The position numbers and the translations under genes are program-made. A stretch of DNA of 64,000 nt, taken from NCBI GenBank assembly GCA_963763325.1, contig CAVXOL010000025.1, forward strand, positions 186,001-250,000. The letters are read 5' to 3'. This stretch comes from JBBECJ01 sp963763325. Lineage in GTDB: Bacteria > Chloroflexota > Chloroflexia > Thermomicrobiales > CFX8. The notes beneath the pieces were generated by a model. The model ran no database searches. It was given only the letters and a program-made list of their open reading frames with translations, and had not been told where the DNA came from. This document shows, piece after piece, positions 1-8,625 of the stretch (positions are counted from its first letter, which is position 1; the number at the start of each line of letters is the position of its first letter).

Positions 1-427
1 TGGCCGATGCATAGCCACCGAGAATGATGCCGTAGACGCCAATCGAGCCAACCGCGAGCATGTAGAGGACGGCCACGTTCATATCGGTGACGAAGAGGTT
101 GATCTCCTGGCCGGCGATCGTCACGCTATCGCCGAATGGGATGACGAGTCCACCCAGAGGCGCACAGACAAACGTGATCAGCGGCGCGATGACAAAGATG
201 CGCTTGTCGGCGAACTTCGGGACGAGGTCTTCTTTCCCAATCAGCTTGATGCCGTCGGCGATCGGCTGGAGCAAGCCCCACGGCCCGGCCCGGTTCGGTC
301 CGAACCGCCCCTGCATGCGCGCAAGGACCTTGCGCTCCAGCCAGGTCATGTAGGCCATGCCGACCAGCAGCAGGTTCAGGACAATGAACCCAACGATGAA
401 GGTAATCCAGAACGGTTGATCGGTCAT
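1..427 (-). CDS. nuoH: NADH-quinone oxidoreductase subunit H (partial, C-terminus off window)
   Basis: Membrane subunit of complex I that couples the quinone site to the proton channel. Only the first 142 codons are present. The protein opens with MTDQPFWITFIVGF, a hydrophobic first helix, followed by the family hallmark MTWLERKVLARMQGR and then FGPNRAGPWGLLQPIADG and KLIGKEDLVP, all canonical NuoH. Two further hydrophobic segments follow before the window edge. It lies 249 bp downstream of nuoD on the same strand, in the order A-B-C-D-H with no E, F or G genes between. The ATG at 425-427 is preceded by a G-rich stretch that is a weak ribosome site. Identity is certain from sequence. Confidence 0.96.
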   Translation of the reverse strand, partial: MTDQPFWITFIVGFIVLNLLLVGMAYMTWLERKVLARMQGRFGPNRAGPWGLLQPIADGIKLIGKEDLVPKFADKRIFVIAPLITFVCAPLGGLVIPFGDSVTIAGQEINLFVTDMNVAVLYMLAVGSIGVYGIILGGYASA

Positions 428-676
428 CCCGACGCGATTCCCCCTCACACGACAGCGGCGGCTTGCGCCGCCTCGCCCGCCGCTTCCCCAAGCGTTACGG
501 ACGTTCCCCACCCACCCTGTGGGCTCATGCGACGACTGCCCCAACGCACCATCGTCACATCAATTGAGTGTACCCGATTCAGGACGCGGAGAACGTACTA
601 GGTGCTGAGGAGTAAGACCTTGACCCGACAATCGTCAGTCATTCCTGTCTCCTCGGCACTCAACACGTTCTCCACA

Positions 677-1921
677 TCACCGATCGACAGAACCAAGCAC
701 GATATCGATCGTGCCGATAAGCGCAACTACATCGGCCAGCATCGAACCCTGCGCCATGTGCGGCAGAATCTGCAGGTTGACGAAGTCCGGTGTCCGGATC
801 CTCAACCGGTACGGCACGGCTGACCCATCTGAGACGATGTAATGGCCGAGCTCGCCTTTCGAATGCTCGATCGGGACGTAGACTTCACCCTTGGGAGCGT
901 TGAATCCCTTAACGACCCAGACGAAATGCCGCTGCATGTCCTCGGCAGTACGCAGGACCGTATCATGCGGCGGGATGCAGTAGTTCGAGTCGTGGCGCAT
1001 GAGCGGGCCGTCAGTTGGCACCTGGTCAAGACACTGGCGAATGATGCGCAACGCCTGGCGCATCTCCTCCATCCGTACGAGATACCGGTCGTAGACATCT
1101 CCATGCGTGCCAATCGGAACGTCAAAGTCGATCCGATCGTAGATCAGGTATGGCTGCGCCTTACGGATGTCATAGTTGATACCGCTACCGCGCAGGCAGG
1201 CGCCGGTCAATCCATAGTCAAGCGCGGCCTGCGGCTCGATGACACCGACGCCGCGGGTGCGTGCCAGCCAGATCGGGTTAGCCGACAGCAGATCGACGTA
1301 CTCCTGCTGCATCTCGGGGAAGATCTTGAGGAACCCTTCGACCATCTCGACCAACCCCGGCGGGATTGGCCGCGAAAAGCCGCCAATCTCCATCATATTG
1401 GTCGTCAGCCGGGCGCCGCAGAACTTCTCGAAGATATCGAGGATCAACTCGCGCTCCCGGAAGCAGAAGAGGCTCATCGAGAGCGCGCCAATGTCGAGCG
1501 CGTGCGTCCCCAGCCAGACCAGGTGGCTGGCAATCCGCGACAGCTCGGCCATGATCACGCGCCAGTACTGCGCGCGCTCGGTCGCGGTGATGCCGACCAA
1601 CTTCTCGACTGCCAGGATGTAGCCCAGGTTGTTCAGCGGCGCCGCAACGTAGTCGGTGCGGTCAGTCCAAGGCGTGAACTGCGAGTAGCGGCGCGTCTCA
1701 CCGATCTTCTCGACGCCACGATGCAGGTAGCCAATGATCGGGTCGGTGCCGACGATCGTTTCGCCTTCGAGCGTGACGACGACACGGAGCACGCCGTGGG
1801 TAGAAGGATGCTGCGGCCCCATGTTCAGGACCAGTTGCCTGCGGGAATCGGAAATCTGCTGATCGTCCTCGACGTCCAGCGTTCCATACGACGACCTGAT
1901 ATCGGTATCGATTGCGGACAT
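677..1921 (-). CDS. nuoD: NADH-quinone oxidoreductase subunit D
   Basis: The 49-kDa-type subunit of complex I, which forms the quinone pocket with NuoB. The 414 residues are close to the usual length. Visible hallmarks are LNMGPQHPSTHGVLR near residue 32, the histidine-rich loop that contacts quinone, GYLHRGVEKIGE, GLTGACLRGSG, and the C-terminal ending LIGTIDIVLGSVDR. A GGAGG ribosome site sits 8 nt before the ATG. The start lies 2 bp after the nuoC stop, implying translational coupling. No missing key residue is apparent. Confidence 0.97.
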   Translation of the reverse strand: MSAIDTDIRSSYGTLDVEDDQQISDSRRQLVLNMGPQHPSTHGVLRVVVTLEGETIVGTDPIIGYLHRGVEKIGETRRYSQFTPWTDRTDYVAAPLNNLGYILAVEKLVGITATERAQYWRVIMAELSRIASHLVWLGTHALDIGALSMSLFCFRERELILDIFEKFCGARLTTNMMEIGGFSRPIPPGLVEMVEGFLKIFPEMQQEYVDLLSANPIWLARTRGVGVIEPQAALDYGLTGACLRGSGINYDIRKAQPYLIYDRIDFDVPIGTHGDVYDRYLVRMEEMRQALRIIRQCLDQVPTDGPLMRHDSNYCIPPHDTVLRTAEDMQRHFVWVVKGFNAPKGEVYVPIEHSKGELGHYIVSDGSAVPYRLRIRTPDFVNLQILPHMAQGSMLADVVALIGTIDIVLGSVDR

Positions 1922-1923
1922 CG

Positions 1924-2766
1924 CTACGACCTCCGTGGCTCGCGAATGCGTGGAGCCGGGTTCTCGAATCCTGGCTGGACATACTGCTTGTAGCCGCGAA
2001 TCGGGTAGTCTTTCCGCAACGGGTGGCCCTCATCCCAGTCTTCGGGAAGGAGCATCCGGCGCAGATCCGGGTGGCCTTCGAAGATGATCCCGAACATGTC
2101 GTACGCCTCACGTTCCAGCCAGCCGGTCGCCTTGTACACGCCGGTCAGCGACGGACACGACTGATGCTCGTCAACCGCCGCCTTCAGTCGCAGCCGCTTG
2201 CGATGCTTGACTGAATAGAGCGTCACGACAACGTCGAATCGAGGTGACCGGCGGAGTCCGAGCATATCGACAGCCGTCAGGTCGCTGACATGCCGGTAGG
2301 CAAGTTCGTCGGCATCGCGTAGCAGTTGCGCAACCTCTGCCAACCGCTCGGCGACAACATGAATCGTCACTTCGTCACGAAAGATCGTGACTTCTTTGAC
2401 AACTCCAGGCATCGCGGCACGCAGAGCGACAACCGCCGGGTGGACGCGTTCATCGAGCGGTCCCCAGTAGCCGGAATAGACCCAGACAGGATCGATGACC
2501 TGAACGCCGGTCATGTCATGCGCCGGTTCGATGACCGGAACTGACGGATCGCTCATCGCCTCGAGCATTGCCCGAGCCTCGCCGCTGTCAGGATTGTCGG
2601 CTTCGGAAATGTCGCTGGCCGGCGACGCCTCTGTCTGCCTGCGCTGGTTATCGGTGGTTGGCTGATCCGCCGGATCGTCCTTCGGCCCGACGACCGTGGA
2701 TTCAGCGCCGGGCGCGACCGCCTCGTCCGGCGTATTTGGTTCTTTCCTGGCGGGGTCCTGAGACAT
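1924..2766 (-). CDS. nuoC: NADH-quinone oxidoreductase subunit C with long N-terminal extension
   Basis: The 30-kDa-type subunit of the hydrophilic arm. The conserved domain covers roughly residues 95-280 and contains the signature EREAYDMFGIIFEGHPDLRR followed by MLLPEDWDEGHPLRKDYP. About 95 residues precede it; they are rich in Pro, Asp, Glu, Ser and Thr, with no predicted fold. Ordinary NuoC starts at the domain itself. The ATG at 2764-2766 has an AGGAGG 10 nt upstream, so the extension is probably translated. The gene sits between nuoB and nuoD. The tail's role is unknown. Confidence 0.94.
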   Translation of the reverse strand: MSQDPARKEPNTPDEAVAPGAESTVVGPKDDPADQPTTDNQRRQTEASPASDISEADNPDSGEARAMLEAMSDPSVPVIEPAHDMTGVQVIDPVWVYSGYWGPLDERVHPAVVALRAAMPGVVKEVTIFRDEVTIHVVAERLAEVAQLLRDADELAYRHVSDLTAVDMLGLRRSPRFDVVVTLYSVKHRKRLRLKAAVDEHQSCPSLTGVYKATGWLEREAYDMFGIIFEGHPDLRRMLLPEDWDEGHPLRKDYPIRGYKQYVQPGFENPAPRIREPRRS

Positions 2767-2846
2767 GCCGAATCCGCCTCCTGCCGGCTCAGATGGGCGC
2801 TCGACGCCCTCCGACTGCGCGACCCGCGTCGCGCATTACCCGTTCG

Positions 2847-3470
2847 CTACGACGCGCGCGGGAAGCTGTTATCGCTCGGCTCACTAAAACCGGCAGACTG
2901 GCTGACGATCATCGCGTCAGTCCCGGCGATCGCCTGGCGAGCTACCAGCCGGTCCCGATCACGCTCGGCTTCGGCCTCGTCGCGCCCATACTTCTTGGCG
3001 AACGTTTCGAACTTGATGACCTTGTTCTGCAGTTCGAGAATGCCGTAGTAGAGACCTTCAGGAATCGGTGGGCAACCCGGCACATAGCAGTCAACCGGCA
3101 CAACCTGATCGACGCCCTGGACGACCGCGTAGGTGTCGAACGGGCCGCCGACGTTCGCGCACGATCCCATCGACAGCACCCACTTGGGGTCCGACATCTG
3201 CTCGTAAAGGGTGCGGACGACCGGAGCCATCTTCTTCGTCACCGTCCCGGCGACGATCATCAGGTCAGCCTGTCGTGGTGTCGCCCGATAGAGCATGCCG
3301 AACCGTTCGGAGAGGTCATAGCGTGGCATCGAAGCGGCGATCATTTCGATCGCGCAGCAGGCGAGGCCGAATTGCAGCCACCAGAGGCTGGAGCGGCGTG
3401 CCCAGTTGAACACCCAGTCGACCGATGTCGTCAGGACGTTCTTTTCAAAGCGGTTGTCGATTAGACCCAT
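2847..3470 (-). CDS. nuoB: NADH-quinone oxidoreductase subunit B
   Basis: Subunit carrying the N2 iron-sulfur cluster, the last electron carrier before quinone. The ligands are visible: adjacent cysteines in FGLACCAIEM, the cysteine in SMGSCANVGG, and the cysteine in YVPGCPPIPEGL. The ATG at 3468-3470 (MGLIDNRFEKN) is chosen over upstream in-frame codons because AGGGAG lies 7 nt before it and the protein then starts like other NuoB proteins. It overlaps the end of nuoA by 10 bp. The roughly 45-residue tail after the core is charged and not obviously conserved. Confidence 0.96.
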   Translation of the reverse strand: MGLIDNRFEKNVLTTSVDWVFNWARRSSLWWLQFGLACCAIEMIAASMPRYDLSERFGMLYRATPRQADLMIVAGTVTKKMAPVVRTLYEQMSDPKWVLSMGSCANVGGPFDTYAVVQGVDQVVPVDCYVPGCPPIPEGLYYGILELQNKVIKFETFAKKYGRDEAEAERDRDRLVARQAIAGTDAMIVSQSAGFSEPSDNSFPRAS

Positions 3471-3817
3471 TCGAGCGCTCCCTTTTTCCACTCGTAGGCG
3501 AGGCCAGCGAGCAGGAGGCTGATGAAGACGACGGCCTGAATATATCCGTACAGCCCAAGGGCATCGAACGCGACGGCCCATGGGAAGAGGAAGATCGCTT
3601 CAATGTCGAAGACGACGAACAGCAGGGCAACGACGTAAAAGCGAGGTGTGTAGCGTGCGCGCGGAGGATCCACATTCGGGATACCTGATTCGTATGGCGC
3701 TTCCTTCAGCGGTGTCGGATTGTTGGGCCGAAACAGCCGTCCCAACAGGATCAACGACGAACCCATAACGGTCGCCGTGACCACCATTACCCCGACAATT
3801 GCCCAACTCTCAAGCAC
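3461..3817 (-). CDS. nuoA: NADH-quinone oxidoreductase subunit A
   Basis: Small three-helix membrane subunit of complex I. The loop YESGIPNVDPPRARYTPRFY and the acidic stretch VVFDIEAIFLFPWA are the family signature. I choose the GTG at 3815-3817 (VLESWAIVGVMVV), which gives 118 residues, the usual length, with GGAAAGG 12 nt upstream. An in-frame ATG at 3856 would add 13 residues without a clear ribosome site. It is the first gene of the nuo run. Confidence 0.92.
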   Translation of the reverse strand: MLESWAIVGVMVVTATVMGSSLILLGRLFRPNNPTPLKEAPYESGIPNVDPPRARYTPRFYVVALLFVVFDIEAIFLFPWAVAFDALGLYGYIQAVVFISLLLAGLAYEWKKGALEWV

Positions 3818-3878
3818 TCGACGCGCCGTCCTTTCCGCGCCGCGAAGCCCCTGCATTGGCCCCGCCCACTACTTGTGT

Positions 3879-3907
3879 ACTATATCACGATCTTTCTCGT
3901 GCTTCAG
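3879..3907 (-). promoter_or_regulatory. candidate promoter of the nuo operon
   Basis: On the minus strand a TATAGT (-10-like, 5 of 6) at 3879-3884 is separated by 17 nt from CTGAAG (a weak -35, 3 of 6). It would start transcription about 55 nt before the nuoA GTG. The AT-rich patch stands out in this GC-rich intergenic region, but the -35 is poor. Confidence 0.3.
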
Positions 3908-3970
3908 CCGAAACATGAACGTACGGACGCTGAGCGAACGACTCGTTCGCCGCATGTGCCGTGCCGCGCG

Positions 3971-4025
3971 TGAGGGTCGTGGAACACGGGAATGAGCGGT
4001 CAGTCCTCTTGATCCACGACCCTCA
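3971..4025 (-). terminator. 13-bp perfect stem-loop between PBP gene and nuoA
   Basis: TGAGGGTCGTGGA at 3971-3983 is the exact reverse complement of 4013-4025, with a 29-nt loop. It begins 7 nt beyond the stop codon of the PBP gene and precedes the nuo promoter region, so transcript ending or mRNA stabilisation is plausible. There is no T-run, so intrinsic termination is not certain. Confidence 0.5.
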
Positions 4026-4032
4026 TCGAGTG

Positions 4033-6811
4033 TTACTGTGCGCGGATACCAATGGAGACGGCTGTTCCAGCCGGGACAGGCAGGCCCGGCCCAGGTGTCT
4101 GAATCAGTACCTCGCCAACATCGACGATCGTGATGTCGATTCCCGGCGGGAGGTCTGTCTGGTCAAACCAGCCAATCGTTCCGACCGTCAAACCGCTGGA
4201 CGTGATGGCTGCGATTGCCTGACCCTCGCTCAACCCGAACAGGTTCGGCACGATGACGATCCCCGGAACAGACACACCTGTTCGGGTCGCCGTCACCGAT
4301 GGCTGAGTCGGCGATGGCGTGTTGGTGGGTCGCGGCGTCGGTGACGGCGTCGGCGTCGGCGTTGGTGTTGGCGTCGGCGTTGGTGTTGGCGTCGGTGTCG
4401 GTGTTGGTGTCGGCGTTGGCTCGATCGGGTCGTCGGGGATCCCGACACCGCCGCCAACTGCCTCCGAATAGCGAAGGAGTGACGCCATTCCGACATCGGT
4501 GTAGCGCTCTGCCGTTCAGGGTCAGATCGCTCAAGGCTGCTCGCAGCTCGTCTGCCTCACGCTGGGTGAGCTGGTCGCAACGCGTCCGCGGCACGATCGT
4601 CATCTGACGCGATTTCGGTGTAGCTCGTCATCCCCATCACCGGTAACTTCCCGGTCGCGACGCAGGCTTCGACATTGACCACGGAATCCGGCCGAGCGAA
4701 CGCTACCGGCATTGGTTCACCATCCGGCGCGGCCAGCACCTGCTGGTACTCGTCTGCGTGTGCTTTGACCATAAACTCGTGGAAGATCGGCGCCGCACCG
4801 GCGACACCGTCAATCTGCTTCATCGGAGCATTGTCGGTGTTGCCGACCCAGACACCCACAACCAGGTCGCTCGCATAGCCGACGGTCCAGTTGTCGCGCC
4901 AGTCGGCGCTCGTTCCGGTCTTGGCAGCGATCGGGCGGTTGTCGAGATCGGGAAACTCCAGCGCATTGCCGGCTCCGTAGGTCTCCCAGCGAGCCTGGTA
5001 GTCGCTCAGGATGCTCGTAATTGAATAGGCATCGCCCGCATCGACTCGCCTGCGGCGCACGATCCAGCGCACCGTCGGCATCGAAGCGATAGACGACCTC
5101 GCCGTCCGGGCCGGTAATCTCCAGAATAGGGTTGTACCCCACGTAGCGACCATTGTTGGCAAACGTCGCGTAGGAGTTGGTCAACTCAAGCAGCGAGACC
5201 TCACCACCACCAAGTGTCAATGCCAGACCATACACACCGACCCCTCGCCAGAGGCCGTCTCGGATGCCGATTCGATGCGCCAGGTCGATCGTGTTCTCGA
5301 CACCGGCGTAGTCGATCGCCTTCACAGCCGGGATGTTGAGCGATCCGCCCAACGCCTGCCTGGCGGTGACAGCTCCGTGGTAGTTGCGTGTCGTGTTCTC
5401 CGGCACATATTCAGGCTCAGGAGCACCGGGAGTCTCCCAGCGCGTCTGATAGTCGATAATCATTGTTCCGGGATACCAGCCCTGCTCGAAGGCAGCGGCA
5501 TACGTAATCGGCATGAACGCAGACCCCGGCTGGCGCTCCGAGACTGCGACGTTGACCTGACCGAAGATCGAGTCGTCGTCGTAATCGCGCGAGCCAATCA
5601 TCGCGACAATTTCGCCGGTTCCTGGCAGCATCGCAACGAGCGCGCCGTTTGTGGCGTCATATGGGCCGAGGGTGTCGAGATGATTGCGGACCGACACCTC
5701 TGCCTCCTGCTGGAGACCGAGGTCCAGGGTCGTCCGGACGCTCAGACCACCGCGATACACCTTCTCGGCGCCGTAGCGTGCTTCGAGGTGGTCGATGACG
5801 AAGTTGACCCAGTGCGGCGTTGGATTAAGTCGATCGTCGCGCGACTGTGGAATCAGGATCTCGGTCCAGGCCTCGTCTGCCTGTTGCTGTGTGATGTAGC
5901 CATCCTTCGCCATCCGGTCGAGCACATACCGCTGGCGGGTTTTGGCAGCTTCCATGTTGATCGTCGGGTCATAGTAGCTCGGCGCCTGCGGCAGCCCTGC
6001 CAGCATCGACGCCTCGGCCAGCGTCAGCTCGGACGGATGCTTGTTGAAGTACGCCTGGGCAGCCGCATCGATACCGTAGGCCCGGTTCCCGTAGTAGATC
6101 GTGTTGAGGTACATCTCAAGGATCTGCTCCTTGGAGTAGGTCTGGGTGAACTGGAAGGCGACGATCGCCTCGCGGACCTTGCGATCGTACGAGCGCTCGA
6201 AGCCGATGTTGTCGGGGTAGAGCTGGCGGACCAGCTGCTGGGTGATCGTCGAGCCGCCGGACGATCCGCGGCCAGTGACGTTGATGAACGCCCCACGCAG
6301 AATCGCAGCCGGCTCGATCCCGTAGTTCTTCCAGAACGTCTCGTCTTCAGCGGCGACCGTCGCATCGACGATAAATGTATTGCGGTCGTCGCCCGTGATC
6401 TCGCGCAGCGGCACGTAGGTGCGCCAGCCGGTCTCAGGGTCGCTGACCTCGTAGAGCAGGTTCATGTTTCGATCGTAGATGCGGGTCGTCTCGAACTGCC
6501 GCGCCTCGAAATCGGCAATTGACGGGCAGATCCTCGCTGAAGTAGTTCCAGGCCGCGACGGCCGCACTCGCGCTGGCGATTGCGAAACCGACGAACAGTG
6601 TCGCAGCGAAAATCGCGGCAACGCTGGCGATTCGGGCAAACGACGTGACTCGCTGGCCCTGGTCGCGTCGCCGTCGCAAGTCCTGTGACGCAAGGAGACG
6701 CGGAGACAAGCGCCGAGCATGCGACGTGTGCCGCGCACCATACGCCAATTGCCCGCGACGCGACGCGCGCATTCGGTTAACTCGTGAAATGTAGCGACGG
6801 TGAGACGACAT
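4033..6811 (-). CDS. class A penicillin-binding protein with C-terminal TP hinge and PASTA domain (reading frame interrupted)
   Basis: Bifunctional peptidoglycan synthase anchored in the membrane. Order: basic N-terminus, membrane helix (SFARIASVAAIFAATLFVGF), GT51 transglycosylase domain (AAEDETFWKNYG, GGSTITQQLVRQLY), transpeptidase domain with SLN and AAKTGTSADW motifs, a (TP)n hinge, and one PASTA domain (VPNLFGLSEGQAIAAI). The conserved sequence changes frame about four times, near 6523, 5050, 4605 and 4500, so as written the gene would not make a full protein. Consensus error is likely because the flanking sequence stays well conserved. Oddities: the serine motif reads GSAFMP where GSxxKP is expected, so the catalytic lysine appears as methionine (AAG to ATG is one base), and the usual EDxxFxxH reads EDETFWKN. 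Confidence 0.88.
4344..4420 (-). repeat. tandem hexanucleotide-type repeat encoding (TP)n
   Basis: GGCGTC/GGTGTT-type hexamers repeat across this stretch and encode about a dozen Thr-Pro pairs linking the transpeptidase and PASTA domains of the PBP. Copy number could vary between strains. Confidence 0.85.
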
Positions 6812-6982
6812 CGTCCTCGGCGTTCAATGTGACAAAAACTACGCCGGAGCTCATCGACGTGCAGAGCCAACAGAAGTGACGAAGGATATCACCGGCATCG
6901 ATCCAGACATCCGACACCCGCCACTGACCACCCGTAGAGTTGTACTTGCAATCGGAAAGCCGCGCGATCGGAAGGAGTCACG

Positions 6983-7297
6983 ATGGTTGACGAGATCGAC
7001 GAACCACCGCCCGTTCCAGCTCAACCACTCAGCAACGCAGACGTCGACCGTGCGCTTGCCAGCCTCAGAGGATGGCGCCGCGAGGAGGGCGGCATCCGCA
7101 AGCGCGTCCGGCGTGGAAACTTTCGAGACGCCATCACATACGTTAACGCAATTGCCAACCTCGCCGAAGAAGCCGGCCACCATCCAGACATCGACATCCG
7201 CTGGCGAAACGTGATCATCTTCCTGACAACCCACGAAGCCGGCGGCGTCACCGATCTGGACATCGATTTGGCGCGTCGCTTGGATGAATTGGAGTGA
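6983..7297 (+). CDS. 4a-hydroxytetrahydrobiopterin dehydratase (PCD/PhhB family)
   Basis: Dehydrates 4a-carbinolamine pterins during pterin recycling; many bacteria keep it without an obvious aromatic hydroxylase, and molybdopterin-related roles have been proposed. The 104-residue protein has the family signature AGHHPDIDIRWRNV near residue 66, with the paired active-site histidines. Codon 1 (ATG at 6983) follows GGAAGGAG by 5 nt, a strong ribosome site. It is transcribed away from the PBP gene and converges on the next lipoprotein gene. No partner enzyme of pterin metabolism is nearby. Confidence 0.93.
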   Translation: MVDEIDEPPPVPAQPLSNADVDRALASLRGWRREEGGIRKRVRRGNFRDAITYVNAIANLAEEAGHHPDIDIRWRNVIIFLTTHEAGGVTDLDIDLARRLDELE

Positions 7298-7315
7298 GTG
7301 ATTGGTGACTCGAGC

Positions 7316-7909
7316 TCACCCTCTCGCGAACGTCAACGATCCAGCGATCCCATCGAACGTCGCACTGACCATCGAGACATCAGCGTCGATCGGAGCATAG
7401 CCGGTCAGGACGAAGCCTTGACCACCTTCGATGACATAGAGCTGATAGAAGAGTCTTGAACGTTCGCCGACAGTCGCAGTGTAAATCCAGCGGTAGGCTT
7501 CCAGCGCACCGATTCTGACCGGCGACAACGAGAACGAATTGACGTTCCTATAAATGCGCCCGACATCATCACGGGCCTCTTCGGCGTATGCCTGGACTCG
7601 CGTGTTGTCTCCGACCGACTCCCGGATAACGTTCACTGCCAGTGCGGGATCCTCGGCGACCGTCCGAAAGGAAAGCTCAGCAATCGGATCGTCGTACTCG
7701 ACCCATTCCCCCGGCACCCGCAATGAAAAGCGGCCATCCTCTGCCTGGGCTTCGCGTCCGGTCGTCAGCGGTTGCAGCACGTTTGGTCCGCCTTGTTGCC
7801 CGGCTCCAGCGGGTGTGCTGGTTGGATTGCCGGCGTCGTCACCTCCGCAGGCTGTCAACAGCAGGCAGAGGCAGACGAGACAGGAAACGAGCGACGTGCG
7901 ATGGGTCAC
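7316..7909 (-). CDS. secreted lipoprotein, PsbP/DcrB-like fold suspected
   Basis: The N-terminus reads VTHRTSLVSCLVCLCLLLTACGGDD, a lipoprotein signal with lipobox LTAC. The GTG at 7907-7909 is preferred because AGGA lies 9 nt upstream; an upstream in-frame start at 7942 would put 11 unneeded residues before the signal. After a Gly/Pro/Thr linker, a domain of about 140 residues follows (RFSLRVPGEWVEYDDP, RWIYTATVGERSRLFYQLYV). Alternating strands and the vPxgW-like opening resemble PsbP/DcrB proteins; this is inference. Function unknown. It converges with the pterin dehydratase gene. Confidence 0.75.
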   Translation of the reverse strand: MTHRTSLVSCLVCLCLLLTACGGDDAGNPTSTPAGAGQQGGPNVLQPLTTGREAQAEDGRFSLRVPGEWVEYDDPIAELSFRTVAEDPALAVNVIRESVGDNTRVQAYAEEARDDVGRIYRNVNSFSLSPVRIGALEAYRWIYTATVGERSRLFYQLYVIEGGQGFVLTGYAPIDADVSMVSATFDGIAGSLTFARG

Positions 7910-7995
7910 AGGTAGCGGTCCTTTCTGCCAGAATCTAGCCACATAGCGACGCCTCTGGCCATCGAGCGGCCGGTTCGGGCAGGACGCAGGAATGG

Positions 7996-8586
7996 ATGGT
8001 GGCCATGGACGATAAGACGACTGTCGTCATTGAGGTTATTGAGGCAGACATCGCCGATGTCGCGGCGATCGGCTGTGAGGCCTATGTCAATGCGGCAAAC
8101 AACGAACTCTGGATGGGTGCAGGTGTCGCTGGAGCGTTGAAACGCGCCGCCGGCGATGCCGTCGAACGCGAAGCAGTCGAACAAGGTCCGATCGAGGTTG
8201 GAGAAGCCGTCATCACCAGCGCCGGGGAGATGCCGGCTCCGGCGCGTGCAATCATTCACGCCGCTGCGATGGGCTTCACCGATCGGACGCAGATCTATGC
8301 CTCACGCGAGTCGGTGGCCGCCGCCACTCGCAGCGCGCTCAGGCTCTGCGATCAGCACCAGCTGACGAGCGTTGCTTTACCGGCTCTTGGGACCGGCGTC
8401 GGCGGGCTTGAAATCGAGGACTGCGCGTCAGCGATGGTGGAAACGGTCCGTGACTATTTGGCCTCAGACTCTGGTGTCGGGCGGGTTGTCTTTGTCGTAC
8501 GCGGTTCCCGACTCGCCGGTCAACCATCGCGTGCAGACGTCTTCCGCAACGAGATCATCGCAAGCGGGATAGGGCAGGAAGGATGA
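7996..8586 (+). CDS. macrodomain protein (ADP-ribose binding or de-ADP-ribosylation)
   Basis: A single macrodomain fills most of the 196 residues. The ligand loop is clear: AYVNAANNELWMGAGVAGAL, followed by GEAVITSAGEMPA and ALPALGTGVGGLEIEDCASA, the second phosphate-binding loop. Bacterial members bind ADP-ribose or O-acetyl-ADP-ribose, or remove ADP-ribose from proteins or nucleic acids; which applies here cannot be told. AGGA precedes the ATG at 7996; an in-frame ATG at 8005 is an alternative. A separate ADP-ribosylglycohydrolase gene lies 47 kb away. Confidence 0.92.
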   Translation: MVAMDDKTTVVIEVIEADIADVAAIGCEAYVNAANNELWMGAGVAGALKRAAGDAVEREAVEQGPIEVGEAVITSAGEMPAPARAIIHAAAMGFTDRTQIYASRESVAAATRSALRLCDQHQLTSVALPALGTGVGGLEIEDCASAMVETVRDYLASDSGVGRVVFVVRGSRLAGQPSRADVFRNEIIASGIGQEG

Positions 8587-8622
8587 GGCACAAATATGAC
8601 CCTCATCTCTCATGCCTTATCC
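8581..8622. terminator. hairpin between convergent genes
   Basis: GGATGAGGCA at 8581-8590 can pair with TGCCTTATCC at 8613-8622 (one G-U). It overlaps the macrodomain stop codon and ends 4 bp before the dipeptidase stop, as expected for a two-way transcript end. No T-run is present. Confidence 0.4.
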
Positions 8623-8625
8623 AGC

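Noticed and set aside
842..1993. 383-codon plus-strand frame
   Set aside because: Antisense shadow of nuoD, whose motifs and ribosome site are unmistakable.
4344..4420. CRISPR-like tandem repeat
   Set aside because: Six-base units without unique spacers that encode Thr-Pro pairs inside the PBP gene.
5275..6522. 415-codon plus-strand frame
   Set aside because: Antisense to the transglycosylase and transpeptidase domains of the PBP; no independent support.
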